Below, one piece after another: positions 1-5,546 of a stretch of 6,220 nt of DNA. The translations under genes were made by a program, and so were the position numbers. Source of the stretch: Bacteroidota bacterium (GTDB lineage Bacteria > Bacteroidota > Bacteroidia > Flavobacteriales > Flavobacteriaceae); NCBI GenBank assembly GCA_004356305.1, contig SMXJ01000103.1, positions 1-6,220 on the forward strand. The letters run 5' to 3'. Below the pieces are notes generated by a model, which was not told the origin of the DNA, ran no database searches, and saw only the letters and a list, made by a program, of their open reading frames with translations. How positions within the stretch are numbered: the first letter of the stretch is position 1; every line of letters begins with the position of its first letter.

Positions 1-135
1 CAGATCACTACGATCGACCTGAGCGATATGCAACAGGAGAAAACTGTAGATGTGTCTAACTTGTCATCAGGAGTGTACATGGTACAATTCCAAAGTGACG
101 ATGCAAGCACAGTGAAAAGACTCGTTAAAGAGTAA
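1..135 (+). CDS. C-terminal end of a T9SS-secreted protein (5' end off the window)
   Basis: An open frame runs from base 1 to the TAA at 133-135, giving 44 residues of a protein whose beginning lies to the left. The tail has the pattern of the type A C-terminal sorting domain of the type IX secretion system: a short strand, then 'VSNLSSGVYMVQF' (D/N-L-SSGVY core), then a charged segment and the basic end 'KRLVKE'. In characterised Bacteroidota this beta-sandwich signal guides proteins across the outer membrane through the Por/Spr machinery and is cleaved on export. The function of the passenger cannot be told, because only the signal is visible. The frame ends 29 nt before a strong terminator stem, so this is the last gene of its transcript. 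Confidence is high for the reading frame and good for the sorting-domain call, which rests on motif resemblance. Confidence 0.85.
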   Translation, partial: QITTIDLSDMQQEKTVDVSNLSSGVYMVQFQSDDASTVKRLVKE

Positions 136-163
136 TAGGTTTTTAATCAGTTTTTAGTAAGAG

Positions 164-198
164 AACCTCCTTTCATAAATTTATGAAAGGAGGTTTTT
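164..198 (+). terminator. Rho-independent terminator, 32-nt perfect palindrome plus T-run
   Basis: Bases 164-195 are a perfect inverted repeat centred between 179 and 180 (left arm AACCTCCTTTCATAAA, right arm its exact complement), followed by T194-T198. In RNA the arms would form a stem of about 14 bp with the innermost A/T bases as loop, then a U-tract. It lies 28 nt after the stop of the T9SS-tail gene and about 35 nt before a -7 element for the next gene, so it separates the two units. The left arm is preceded by only one A, so it is mainly a plus-strand terminator. Confidence 0.9.
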
Positions 199-232
199 AT
201 TTGATTTGGTTTTATACTCACGACAAAAACCA

Positions 233-240
233 TATTTTTG
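233..240 (+). promoter_or_regulatory. Probable -7 promoter element of the DoxX-like/alkB unit
   Basis: TATTTTTG is an exact match to the TAnnTTTG -7 consensus of Bacteroidota sigma-A promoters. It ends 16 nt before the ATG at 257. A TTTG lies at 205-208, 24 nt upstream, slightly farther than the usual -33 spacing, so the upstream half is weak. The position just after the terminator fits the start of a new transcript. Confidence 0.6.
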
Positions 241-256
241 AACAAACAAAAGAGCT

Positions 257-607
257 ATGTTCCCATGGCATCAATATTTATTAGGATTACTATTTTTAGT
301 GGCAGGCGTGACTCATTTTTCAAAGTCCCATCTATATGAACGTATCATACCGCCTTATATACCTGCACATAAGACCATAGTACTGGCAAGCGGCATCGTT
401 GAAATGATCCTTGGCTTGATGCTATTGAGCAACGAAACACAATCCATTGCTTCCTGGGGGATCATAGGAATTCTAATTCTTTTCTTGCCGGTCCATATTT
501 ATATGCTACAGGATGAAAAAGCAGCGTTGAAATTGCCCAAATGGGTGCTCGTACTAAGAATACCGTTGCAATTTGGACTATTGTATTGGGCATATCAATA
601 TGTCTGA
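257..607 (+). CDS. DoxX-like small integral membrane protein
   Basis: This 116-residue protein has four hydrophobic segments at about 5-20, 41-58, 64-84 and 95-113, the four-helix layout of DoxX-like proteins. Typical features are the G-x-x-HF motif after helix 1 ('GVTHF', 17-21), an 'IPPYIP' segment (31-36) between helices 1 and 2, a G-x-x-E in helix 2 ('GIVEM', 46-50), and 'PVHIYM' (78-83) ending helix 3. Members of this broad superfamily sit in the cytoplasmic membrane. Some are linked to quinone or thiol redox chemistry, but most bacterial members have no known substrate, and none is inferred here. The start at 257 follows a -7 element by 16 nt and an A-rich leader, and places helix 1 right at the N-terminus. 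The stop at 605-607 overlaps the next gene's ATG (600), so the two are probably translated from one mRNA. Confidence 0.8.
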   Translation: MFPWHQYLLGLLFLVAGVTHFSKSHLYERIIPPYIPAHKTIVLASGIVEMILGLMLLSNETQSIASWGIIGILILFLPVHIYMLQDEKAALKLPKWVLVLRIPLQFGLLYWAYQYV

Positions 608-1220
608 CTTCAATTTATTTTCATCGAAAGAAGACCGGAGAGCAATTCCTTTATCGCTGAAAGACGCTACGGTGGTATACTACCCAAACTTTTTTTCTTC
701 AAAGTACGCTTCCGAAGTATTTCAGAAATTACTGAAGGAAACATCCTGGCAAGAGGATACCATAAAGATCTACGGAAAAGTATATAAACAACCTCGATTA
801 ACGGCATTATATGGTGAAGAAGGAAAAAGTTACAGCTATAGCGGTATTACCATGTTCCCTTTACCATTCACTCCGCTCTTACACGAACTAAAGACCCTGA
901 TTGAAAAGGAAACTGACCTAAAATTCACTACCGTTTTACTCAATTTATACCGGGATGGAAATGATAGCATGGGTTGGCATAGTGATGATGAAAAAGAATT
1001 AGGAAAAAACCCCGTGATAGTTTCGTTGAGTTTGGGTGCCAAAAGGTATTTTCATTTGAAGCATAAGAAAAATAAAGAACTGAAATTCAAAATTCCTCTG
1101 GAACATGGAAGTATGTTACTTATGAAAGGAACAACCCAGCACCATTGGTTACATCAATTGCCTAAATCAAAAAAAGTGACCGAACCACGTATCAACCTCA
1201 CTTTTAGAATAATAAAATGA
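600..1220 (+). CDS. alkB: AlkB-type Fe(II)/2-oxoglutarate-dependent nucleic acid dealkylase
   Basis: This 206-residue cytoplasmic enzyme most resembles the ALKBH2/ALKBH3-like branch of the AlkB family, which uses Fe(II), O2 and 2-oxoglutarate to remove methyl groups such as 1-methyladenine and 3-methylcytosine by oxidation. The iron ligands are visible as H127-x-D129 in 'WHSDDE' and the distal H185 in 'HHWLHQLPK'. N115-x-Y117 and the C-terminal R197/R203 in 'RINLTFR' match the 2-oxoglutarate-binding N-x-Y and R-x5-R pattern. 'QPRLTALYG' (64-72) and 'YSYSG' (78-82) resemble the nucleotide-recognition lid of ALKBH2-like proteins. Length is normal. The frame can be opened at a TTG (573), but ATG 600 is preferred: it is a standard codon and overlaps the preceding stop by 8 nt, typical of translational coupling. 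Fold and chemistry are near certain; DNA versus RNA preference cannot be decided. Confidence 0.93.
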   Translation: MSDFNLFSSKEDRRAIPLSLKDATVVYYPNFFSSKYASEVFQKLLKETSWQEDTIKIYGKVYKQPRLTALYGEEGKSYSYSGITMFPLPFTPLLHELKTLIEKETDLKFTTVLLNLYRDGNDSMGWHSDDEKELGKNPVIVSLSLGAKRYFHLKHKKNKELKFKIPLEHGSMLLMKGTTQHHWLHQLPKSKKVTEPRINLTFRIIK

Positions 1221-1221
1221 C

Positions 1222-1252
1222 CTTTGATCGACAGGCCGATTGTAAATCAAAG
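1222..1252. terminator. Weak inverted repeat between convergent genes
   Basis: CTTTGAT (1222-1228) and ATCAAAG (1246-1252) form a 7-bp stem with a 17-nt loop in the 35-nt gap between the stops of alkB and the nuclease gene. Position suggests a shared terminator, but the stem is short, A/T-rich and lacks a clear T-run on either strand. This is a tentative call. Confidence 0.25.
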
Positions 1253-1255
1253 AAT

Positions 1256-2035
1256 TTATCCGAACAAATCGTTTAAGATTCCGGCCAGTCGAATTCCTCC
1301 TCTTTGGATCTGAGACCGAACAACATTCACATATCTATACATATACTTATATCCCAAATTTTCACCTGTTTCAGTATTAGCATAGACATCTTTACACAGA
1401 TCCCGGCTTTCGTTCATCCAGTCCAATAAACTTCCATGCTGTATTTGTTTTAACTGCCCTTCCGAGAGTCGAGAGGCATTAGCAACCAACTCAGTATAGG
1501 ACATATTGTAACTTTCAATAATCTTTGTATCCCAAACTGTATGCAGGTTGGTTCCTTCGTCAAACCAAAGTACATGAAATCGGTTTCCTCCACGATCATC
1601 AGCTATCCCGATATGCAGAGGTTGGTGCAGATCACCTATAAAATGAACCAACATCTTTAAGTTAAATCTCTTATCTTCTTTCGATGCATTTTCATTTTTT
1701 AATACTGAAATACAAGCATTAATAGCAACAATAATATCTCCTTTTTCACTTTTAGGATGGGTTTGATACGTTTTGTCAAATGGAAAATTGACATAATGCC
1801 ATGGACCCATATTCTTATATCTTTCATCGCTTCTAATCTCATCTGCAAAGGTAGAGACAAAAGCAAGCGACTCACCACCCAACAATTTTTCGATGGCTCG
1901 TCTGGCCTTATTAGTAATGTGTCTTTCGGCTATTTCACCGGTTGCGCGATGGCCGGTCCTGCCCCAATCTTCAGCAGAGAAGGCAGAGACAGTGAAGGTT
2001 ACCATACAAATAAAAAGTAAGATACAGGATTTCAT
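1256..2035 (-). CDS. Secreted S1/P1-type zinc-dependent nuclease
   Basis: This 259-residue protein begins with a hydrophobic signal peptide (about 1-21, ending 'SAFSA'), followed by an S1/P1 nuclease domain over nearly all the rest. Such enzymes use three zinc ions to cut single-stranded DNA and RNA, often also as 3'-nucleotidases. All nine zinc ligands of P1 nuclease have counterparts at matching spacing: W24, H29, D65 ('FADE'), H80 ('WHYVN'), H131, D135 and H141 (all in 'HFIGDLHQPLH'), and H165 and D169 ('NLHTVWD'). 'RGGNRFHV' (148-155) and the terminal 'RGGIRLAGILN' are also family features. In P1 the tryptophan is the mature N-terminus; here two residues, E22-D23, lie between the predicted cleavage site and W24. 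It is likely periplasmic or released, scavenging nucleic acid for phosphate or nucleosides (inference). The ATG at 2035 gives the signal peptide directly and follows a -7 element. Confidence 0.93.
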   Translation of the reverse strand: MKSCILLFICMVTFTVSAFSAEDWGRTGHRATGEIAERHITNKARRAIEKLLGGESLAFVSTFADEIRSDERYKNMGPWHYVNFPFDKTYQTHPKSEKGDIIVAINACISVLKNENASKEDKRFNLKMLVHFIGDLHQPLHIGIADDRGGNRFHVLWFDEGTNLHTVWDTKIIESYNMSYTELVANASRLSEGQLKQIQHGSLLDWMNESRDLCKDVYANTETGENLGYKYMYRYVNVVRSQIQRGGIRLAGILNDLFG

Positions 2036-2053
2036 ATTTTAATGGTTTTGCTA

Positions 2054-2061
2054 CAAATATA
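2054..2061 (-). promoter_or_regulatory. Probable -7 promoter element of the S1/P1 nuclease gene
   Basis: Read on the minus strand, 2061 to 2054 is TATATTTG, an exact match to TAnnTTTG. It ends 18 nt before the nuclease ATG. No TTG is present at the expected -33 distance, so only half of the promoter pattern is seen. The predicted leader is about 12 nt and A-rich just before the start codon. Confidence 0.55.
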
Positions 2062-2155
2062 CCCATAGCCTACGTAACTTAATTGTAATTATTTAGAGTT
2101 CTTCTGAAACATAAGGTACGATGGCATTCATCTGAACGTTTGTTTAATATATCAC

Positions 2156-2163
2156 TAACTTCA
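2156..2163 (+). promoter_or_regulatory. Possible -7 element of the alpha/beta hydrolase gene
   Basis: TAACTTCA is a partial match to TAnnTTTG (six of eight positions counting the two free ones), 20 nt before the ATG at 2184. A TTTG occurs at 2139-2142, closer than normal -33 spacing. It is the best candidate in the 148-nt divergent region on this strand, but it is weak. Confidence 0.3.
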
Positions 2164-2183
2164 CACTGCCTAAATTCTCCGGA

Positions 2184-3113
2184 ATGAAACCATTTATCTG
2201 TCTATTATTTTTAGTAATCACAGGTCTTAGTTTTTCTCAAAAGGGAAAAACCACCGCCAAAGATATTAGTGTTTCACCCTATATTGATGGAACAATACTA
2301 TTACCCGATGGCGTTGAAAACCCCAAACTTGCTATCATAATTGCAGGTTCCGGCCCAACTGATAGAAATGGTAACCAACAAATGATCAGTACCAACTCCC
2401 TCAAGTATCTGGCGGAGGGTCTCTCTGAAAATGGGATCGCAACTTTTCGATATGATAAGCGCATCATCAAACAAATGAAAGATCGAACGTTAACTGAAGA
2501 AAGTATACGCTTCGACGACTTTATTGAAGATGCGATTGCCGTTGTCGATTATTTTATAAGGTCGAAGGCCTTCTCGAACATTTATATTATTGGTCACAGT
2601 CAAGGTTCGCTTGTCGGTATGATCGCGGCCCGGGGGAGGGTGGATGGTTTTATTTCTATCGCCGGTGCGGGACAAGGGATTGACGATGTGATCATCGACC
2701 AACTCGATAACCAGGCTCCGGGGTTAAAAGACAATGCCCGCCAGGCTTTTGACGATATGCGAGCTAATGGATTGGCTGTGAATTACAGTCCGGGGTTAGC
2801 ATCTATTTTCAGAAAATCAATTCAACCGTTTATGCTCACTTGGATGCGATTCGACCCAAAAATAGAAATCGCTAAACTGGATATACCTGTACTTATTATC
2901 AATGGTGAAAAGGACCTGCAGGTACAAGTTTCAGAAGCCGAGAAATTAAAAGCCGCCAAACCCGATGCCCAATACGAGATCATTGCAGGAATGAACCATA
3001 TTTTGAAGAAGATAGATGGTGACGACATTGAGAACAGCAAGTCTTATAATGAACCCAAAAGGCCTGTGATCCGGGAAGTAATAGATTTAATTCACGCGTT
3101 TATTCTAAACTAA
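2184..3113 (+). CDS. Exported alpha/beta hydrolase (S33-like esterase/peptidase fold)
   Basis: The 309-residue product has an N-terminal signal peptide (about 1-18, 'LSFS' followed by Q19, a common cleavage context in Bacteroidota) and an alpha/beta hydrolase fold. The catalytic triad is S139 in the nucleophile elbow 'GHSQG' (137-141), D244 in 'INGEKD' and H272 in 'GMNH'. 'GSGPTDRNGN' (55-64) is the oxyanion-hole region and is typical of this periplasmic subgroup. 'FRYDKR' (88-93) is also typical, though the glycine that usually follows is an isoleucine here. Residues about 165-225 form the helical cap that sets specificity. It should cleave an ester or amide bond in the periplasm; the substrate is unknown. 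The start is supported by the signal peptide. The next gene is on the same strand 45 nt later and may be co-transcribed. Confidence 0.88.
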   Translation: MKPFICLLFLVITGLSFSQKGKTTAKDISVSPYIDGTILLPDGVENPKLAIIIAGSGPTDRNGNQQMISTNSLKYLAEGLSENGIATFRYDKRIIKQMKDRTLTEESIRFDDFIEDAIAVVDYFIRSKAFSNIYIIGHSQGSLVGMIAARGRVDGFISIAGAGQGIDDVIIDQLDNQAPGLKDNARQAFDDMRANGLAVNYSPGLASIFRKSIQPFMLTWMRFDPKIEIAKLDIPVLIINGEKDLQVQVSEAEKLKAAKPDAQYEIIAGMNHILKKIDGDDIENSKSYNEPKRPVIREVIDLIHAFILN

Positions 3114-3133
3114 AAATTTTAGTGAATTAATTG

Positions 3134-3140
3134 TATTTTG
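3134..3140 (+). promoter_or_regulatory. Possible -7-like element upstream of the DUF819 gene
   Basis: TATTTTG is one base shorter than the TAnnTTTG consensus and ends 18 nt before the ATG at 3159, the same distance as better elements in this window. No -33 TTG is seen. It may give the transporter gene its own transcript in addition to read-through from the hydrolase gene. Confidence 0.3.
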
Positions 3141-3158
3141 CAACCAAACTAATCCAAC

Positions 3159-4496
3159 ATGCAGAATACCGTTGTCGAGGTTATTAAAGACACTACTCCC
3201 CTTATTACAAATGACACCATCGTTTTTGGAATATTGATGATCTCTCTTGGGTTGATCTTTTACACCTCCAAAAAAGATAAGGGATTTTGGTTAAAATTCT
3301 ACAAGATAGTACCTGCACTTTTTATGGCGTACTTCATTCCGGCGATATTTACTTCCGCAGGTCTGATTGCTCCTGAATGGACCACTGTGAGTGATACGGG
3401 GGAAGCCATCGAAAATAGCTCCCAATTATACTTTATGTCAAGTCGTTATCTGCTACCTGCCGCCTTGGTATTAATGACCCTTAGTATTGATCTAAAGGCT
3501 GTATTCAATCTAGGCCCAAAAGCGCTTATTATGTTCTTTGCAGGAACTGTTGGTGTCATTTTAGGAGGGCCTGTTGCCGTTTTACTGGTTGGTACTATTT
3601 CTCCGGAAACGGTTGGAGGCGAAGGTGCCGATGCTGTTTGGAGAGGCTTATCTACTTTGGCAGGAAGTTGGATTGGTGGTGGCGCAAATCAGGTCGCTAT
3701 GCTCGAAATTTATGGCTTTAATCAAAAGCTATACGGCGGAATGGTCTTTGTAGATATCGTGGTAGCCAACATTTGGATGGCCCTTTTGTTGATAGGTATT
3801 GGAAAGACAGCTCGAATAGACAAATGGTTAAATGCAGACACTGCCGCTATCGAAGATCTTAAAGAAAAAGTCTCAACATATTCCAAAAAAGTAGAGAGAA
3901 ACCCATCCCTGACTGATTATATGATATTGGCCGGTATTGCCTTCGGAACAGTCAGTTTTGCACATTTTGGCGCCAATTATCTAAGCGGCTTCTTCGAAAG
4001 TTATGTCAATGGCCTTCCCATGGGATTAAAACGGAATTCAATGACCTTTTTGAGTTCTAGTTTCTTTTGGATGATCTCCATCGCAACTATCATGGGTATT
4101 TTATTATCTTATACCAAAGCTAAGAAATATGAAGGCGCAGGAGCAAGTAAGATAGGGTCTATCTTCATCTATATCCTCGTGGCCAGTATAGGAATGAAAA
4201 TGGACCTTGGATTGATCTTCGACAACGTTGGGCTTATATTAATCGGTGTTGTTTGGATCAGTATCCATGCAGGTCTACTCATTCTCGTGGCAAAACTCAT
4301 TAAAGCACCCTATTTTTTCCTAGCGGTTGGAAGTCAGGCCAACATAGGTGGAGCTGCTTCTGCACCAATTGTAGCAGCTGCGTTTCATCCATCACTGGCA
4401 ACTGTGGGAGTGCTTCTCGCTGTGGTAGGTTATGCAATTGGAACCATTGGCGCTGTACTCTGCACTGTTTTGATGCAATTAGCAGCTGTCTCATAG
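3159..4496 (+). CDS. DUF819 (YjcL-like) polytopic membrane protein, probable transporter
   Basis: The product has 445 residues and about 10-11 hydrophobic segments (for example 17-36, 47-70, 97-110, 122-145, 192-216, 252-276, 295-318, 331-345, 358-382, 411-440). It resembles the DUF819 family (B. subtilis YjcL is a member), which I recall being grouped with the cation:proton antiporter/anion transporter superfamily. No substrate is established for the family to my knowledge. Two glycine-rich motifs, 'GSWIGGGANQVAM' (169-181) and 'GSQANIGGAASAP' (391-403), occupy corresponding places in the two halves. Each half also has a matching D-L segment, 'SIDLKAVFN' (109-117) and 'KMDLGLIFD' (347-355), as expected of an internally duplicated transporter. 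The polar stretch at about 217-250 is the central loop joining the halves. Length is normal. It lies between the hydrolase and lipoprotein genes, with gaps of 45 and 47 nt. Confidence 0.87.
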   Translation: MQNTVVEVIKDTTPLITNDTIVFGILMISLGLIFYTSKKDKGFWLKFYKIVPALFMAYFIPAIFTSAGLIAPEWTTVSDTGEAIENSSQLYFMSSRYLLPAALVLMTLSIDLKAVFNLGPKALIMFFAGTVGVILGGPVAVLLVGTISPETVGGEGADAVWRGLSTLAGSWIGGGANQVAMLEIYGFNQKLYGGMVFVDIVVANIWMALLLIGIGKTARIDKWLNADTAAIEDLKEKVSTYSKKVERNPSLTDYMILAGIAFGTVSFAHFGANYLSGFFESYVNGLPMGLKRNSMTFLSSSFFWMISIATIMGILLSYTKAKKYEGAGASKIGSIFIYILVASIGMKMDLGLIFDNVGLILIGVVWISIHAGLLILVAKLIKAPYFFLAVGSQANIGGAASAPIVAAAFHPSLATVGVLLAVVGYAIGTIGAVLCTVLMQLAAVS

Positions 4497-4543
4497 TATT
4501 TTGATAAAAAATTTAGCATATCAATGCTTTTAAGCCATTTATT

Positions 4544-5245
4544 ATGAAGTTTAAGTTTTCTACACTATACCTTTTATTCATTCTACTAGGTTGCAGTAGT
4601 CCTTCCGATAATGAAATGCTATTGACCGGTGAGGTCAAAGGACTGAAAAAGGGAACTCTTTTGCTTCAAAAATTGGAGGATACTCTTTTTATTTCGGTGG
4701 ATTCCATGGTAGTGGATGGTACCCCGGTTTTTAACTTTTCCGAAGAAATAATCAGCCCGGAAATGTACTATCTCACTCTTACTTTTCATGATAGTTCGAA
4801 TCTGGTCAAGCGCTTGCCATTCTTTGCGGAACCCGGTACTATAAATATACGAACCACTCTAAAAGATTATGAGAACAAAGCTATCATCACCGGCTCCAGG
4901 AATCAAGAAAAAATAGACGAATATAACAGTCTGATGAAACGTTACAATGATCAAAATCTCGATCTGATCGAGGAAGGATTCGCAGCAAGAATGGAAGGAA
5001 ATGATTCGTTGTCAAATGAACTCCAAAGTCAACAGAACAGATTGTTGAAGTTGAAATATTTGGCGGCCCTTAATTTTGCCAAAAATAACAATGACCTGGA
5101 GGTGGCACCTTACTTGATGCTTGCTAAGATGTATGATGTAAATGTAACCTATCTGGACACCATTTATAAATCACTTACCCCAAAAATAAAAGACTCCAAA
5201 TACGGTAAAGCATTGGAGTCTATGATTAGATCCCGTAATAAATAA
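4544..5245 (+). CDS. Lipoprotein with DUF4369-like domain, lacking a thioredoxin domain
   Basis: The 233-residue product starts with a lipoprotein signal peptide whose lipobox is L14-L15-G16-C17, so the mature protein should be lipid-anchored at C17 in the envelope. Residues about 25-117 are beta-rich and look like DUF4369 ('LTGEVKGLKKGTLLLQK' start, 'FFAEPGTINI' near the end). This domain is normally the N-terminal part of Bacteroidota TlpA/ResA-like thioredoxin lipoproteins. Residues about 120-230 are mostly helical and charged. The protein then ends at 'MIRSRNK', where a CxxC thioredoxin domain would usually follow. No such domain is encoded in the 3 nt before the convergent gene, so it is not a recent frameshift in the visible sequence. 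Its role is unknown; a binding or structural envelope role is possible. The start is fixed by the signal peptide. Confidence 0.8.
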   Translation: MKFKFSTLYLLFILLGCSSPSDNEMLLTGEVKGLKKGTLLLQKLEDTLFISVDSMVVDGTPVFNFSEEIISPEMYYLTLTFHDSSNLVKRLPFFAEPGTINIRTTLKDYENKAIITGSRNQEKIDEYNSLMKRYNDQNLDLIEEGFAARMEGNDSLSNELQSQQNRLLKLKYLAALNFAKNNNDLEVAPYLMLAKMYDVNVTYLDTIYKSLTPKIKDSKYGKALESMIRSRNK

Positions 5246-5248
5246 ATT

Positions 5249-5515
5249 CTATAAGGCGTTTATTTTATCGATAAGTTCACGGCCTTTTTTCTCGAGTTCC
5301 AGATTGATCGCCTTGAAGTGTTGTTTTTTATTCTCAATTTTTCTGTCGTTTACTTTTGTAATTAATGTATCAAAAGTCTCGATAGCCTCATCTATAATTT
5401 TTTCAGATTTTTTAGTGTCCTTCCCCGGATTAGTCAACTCCCAAACATAAACCGCCTCAATAATATCGCCTAGTACATAATTAAGATCTTTCTTTAGATC
5501 GCGCTTATTAGCCAT
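5249..5515 (-). CDS. Conserved-looking 88-aa charged helical protein of unknown function
   Basis: I do not recognise a named family. The product is 88 residues, soluble, rich in K, E and D, and almost entirely helical by composition, with one proline (P30) in 'ELTNPGKDTKK' splitting it. The first part, 'LKKDLNYVLGDIIEAVYVWEL' in segments 7-27, carries aromatic residues (Y13, Y23, W25); the second (about 36-85) has heptad-like hydrophobic spacing suggesting a helical hairpin or coiled coil. There is no signal peptide or membrane segment, so it is cytoplasmic. The frame could open further upstream at 5566, but that would overlap the manA stop and add an unlikely 17 residues; the ATG at 5515 follows an A-rich leader and gives the charged start MANKRD. 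It follows manA by 31 nt on the same strand and may be co-transcribed with it. Confidence 0.75.
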   Translation of the reverse strand: MANKRDLKKDLNYVLGDIIEAVYVWELTNPGKDTKKSEKIIDEAIETFDTLITKVNDRKIENKKQHFKAINLELEKKGRELIDKINAL

Positions 5516-5531
5516 AGTTAAAAATTTTCGG

Positions 5532-5539
5532 TAAAAGTA
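5532..5539 (-). promoter_or_regulatory. Possible -7 element of the 88-aa gene
   Basis: Read on the minus strand, 5539 to 5532 is TACTTTTA, one base off TAnnTTTG, ending 16 nt before the ATG at 5515. It lies in the 31-nt gap after manA. No -33 TTG is seen. It could allow expression independent of manA. Confidence 0.25.
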
Positions 5540-5546
5540 ATCTATT

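Noticed and set aside
573..599. Upstream TTG start for the AlkB gene adding nine residues
   Set aside because: The ATG at 600 is the better codon, overlaps the previous stop in a coupling arrangement, and the added residues simply read another frame of the DoxX-like gene.
836..1042. Minus-strand open frame inside alkB
   Set aside because: It lies wholly within a gene with full catalytic motifs, and its product shows no domain or promoter; it is a shadow frame.
1757..2020. Plus-strand open frame of 87 codons opposite the nuclease
   Set aside because: It is antisense to a nuclease with all nine zinc ligands in place, and its own translation has no recognisable pattern.
2279..3040. Three minus-strand open frames opposite the alpha/beta hydrolase
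   Set aside because: The hydrolase frame carries signal peptide and catalytic triad; the antisense frames are short and featureless.
3110..3122. Palindrome CTAAAAATTTTAG at the end of the hydrolase gene as a terminator
   Set aside because: It is A/T-only, has no loop to fold around and no U-tract context distinct from itself.
4300..4494. Minus-strand frame opposite the end of the DUF819 gene
   Set aside because: Its Q/L-rich translation is a by-product of alanine- and glycine-rich codons on the other strand.
4501..4524. Inverted repeat TTGATA/TATCAA after the DUF819 gene as terminator or operator
   Set aside because: A six-base A/T-rich stem with a 12-nt loop and no following T-run is within chance expectation in this A/T-rich gap.
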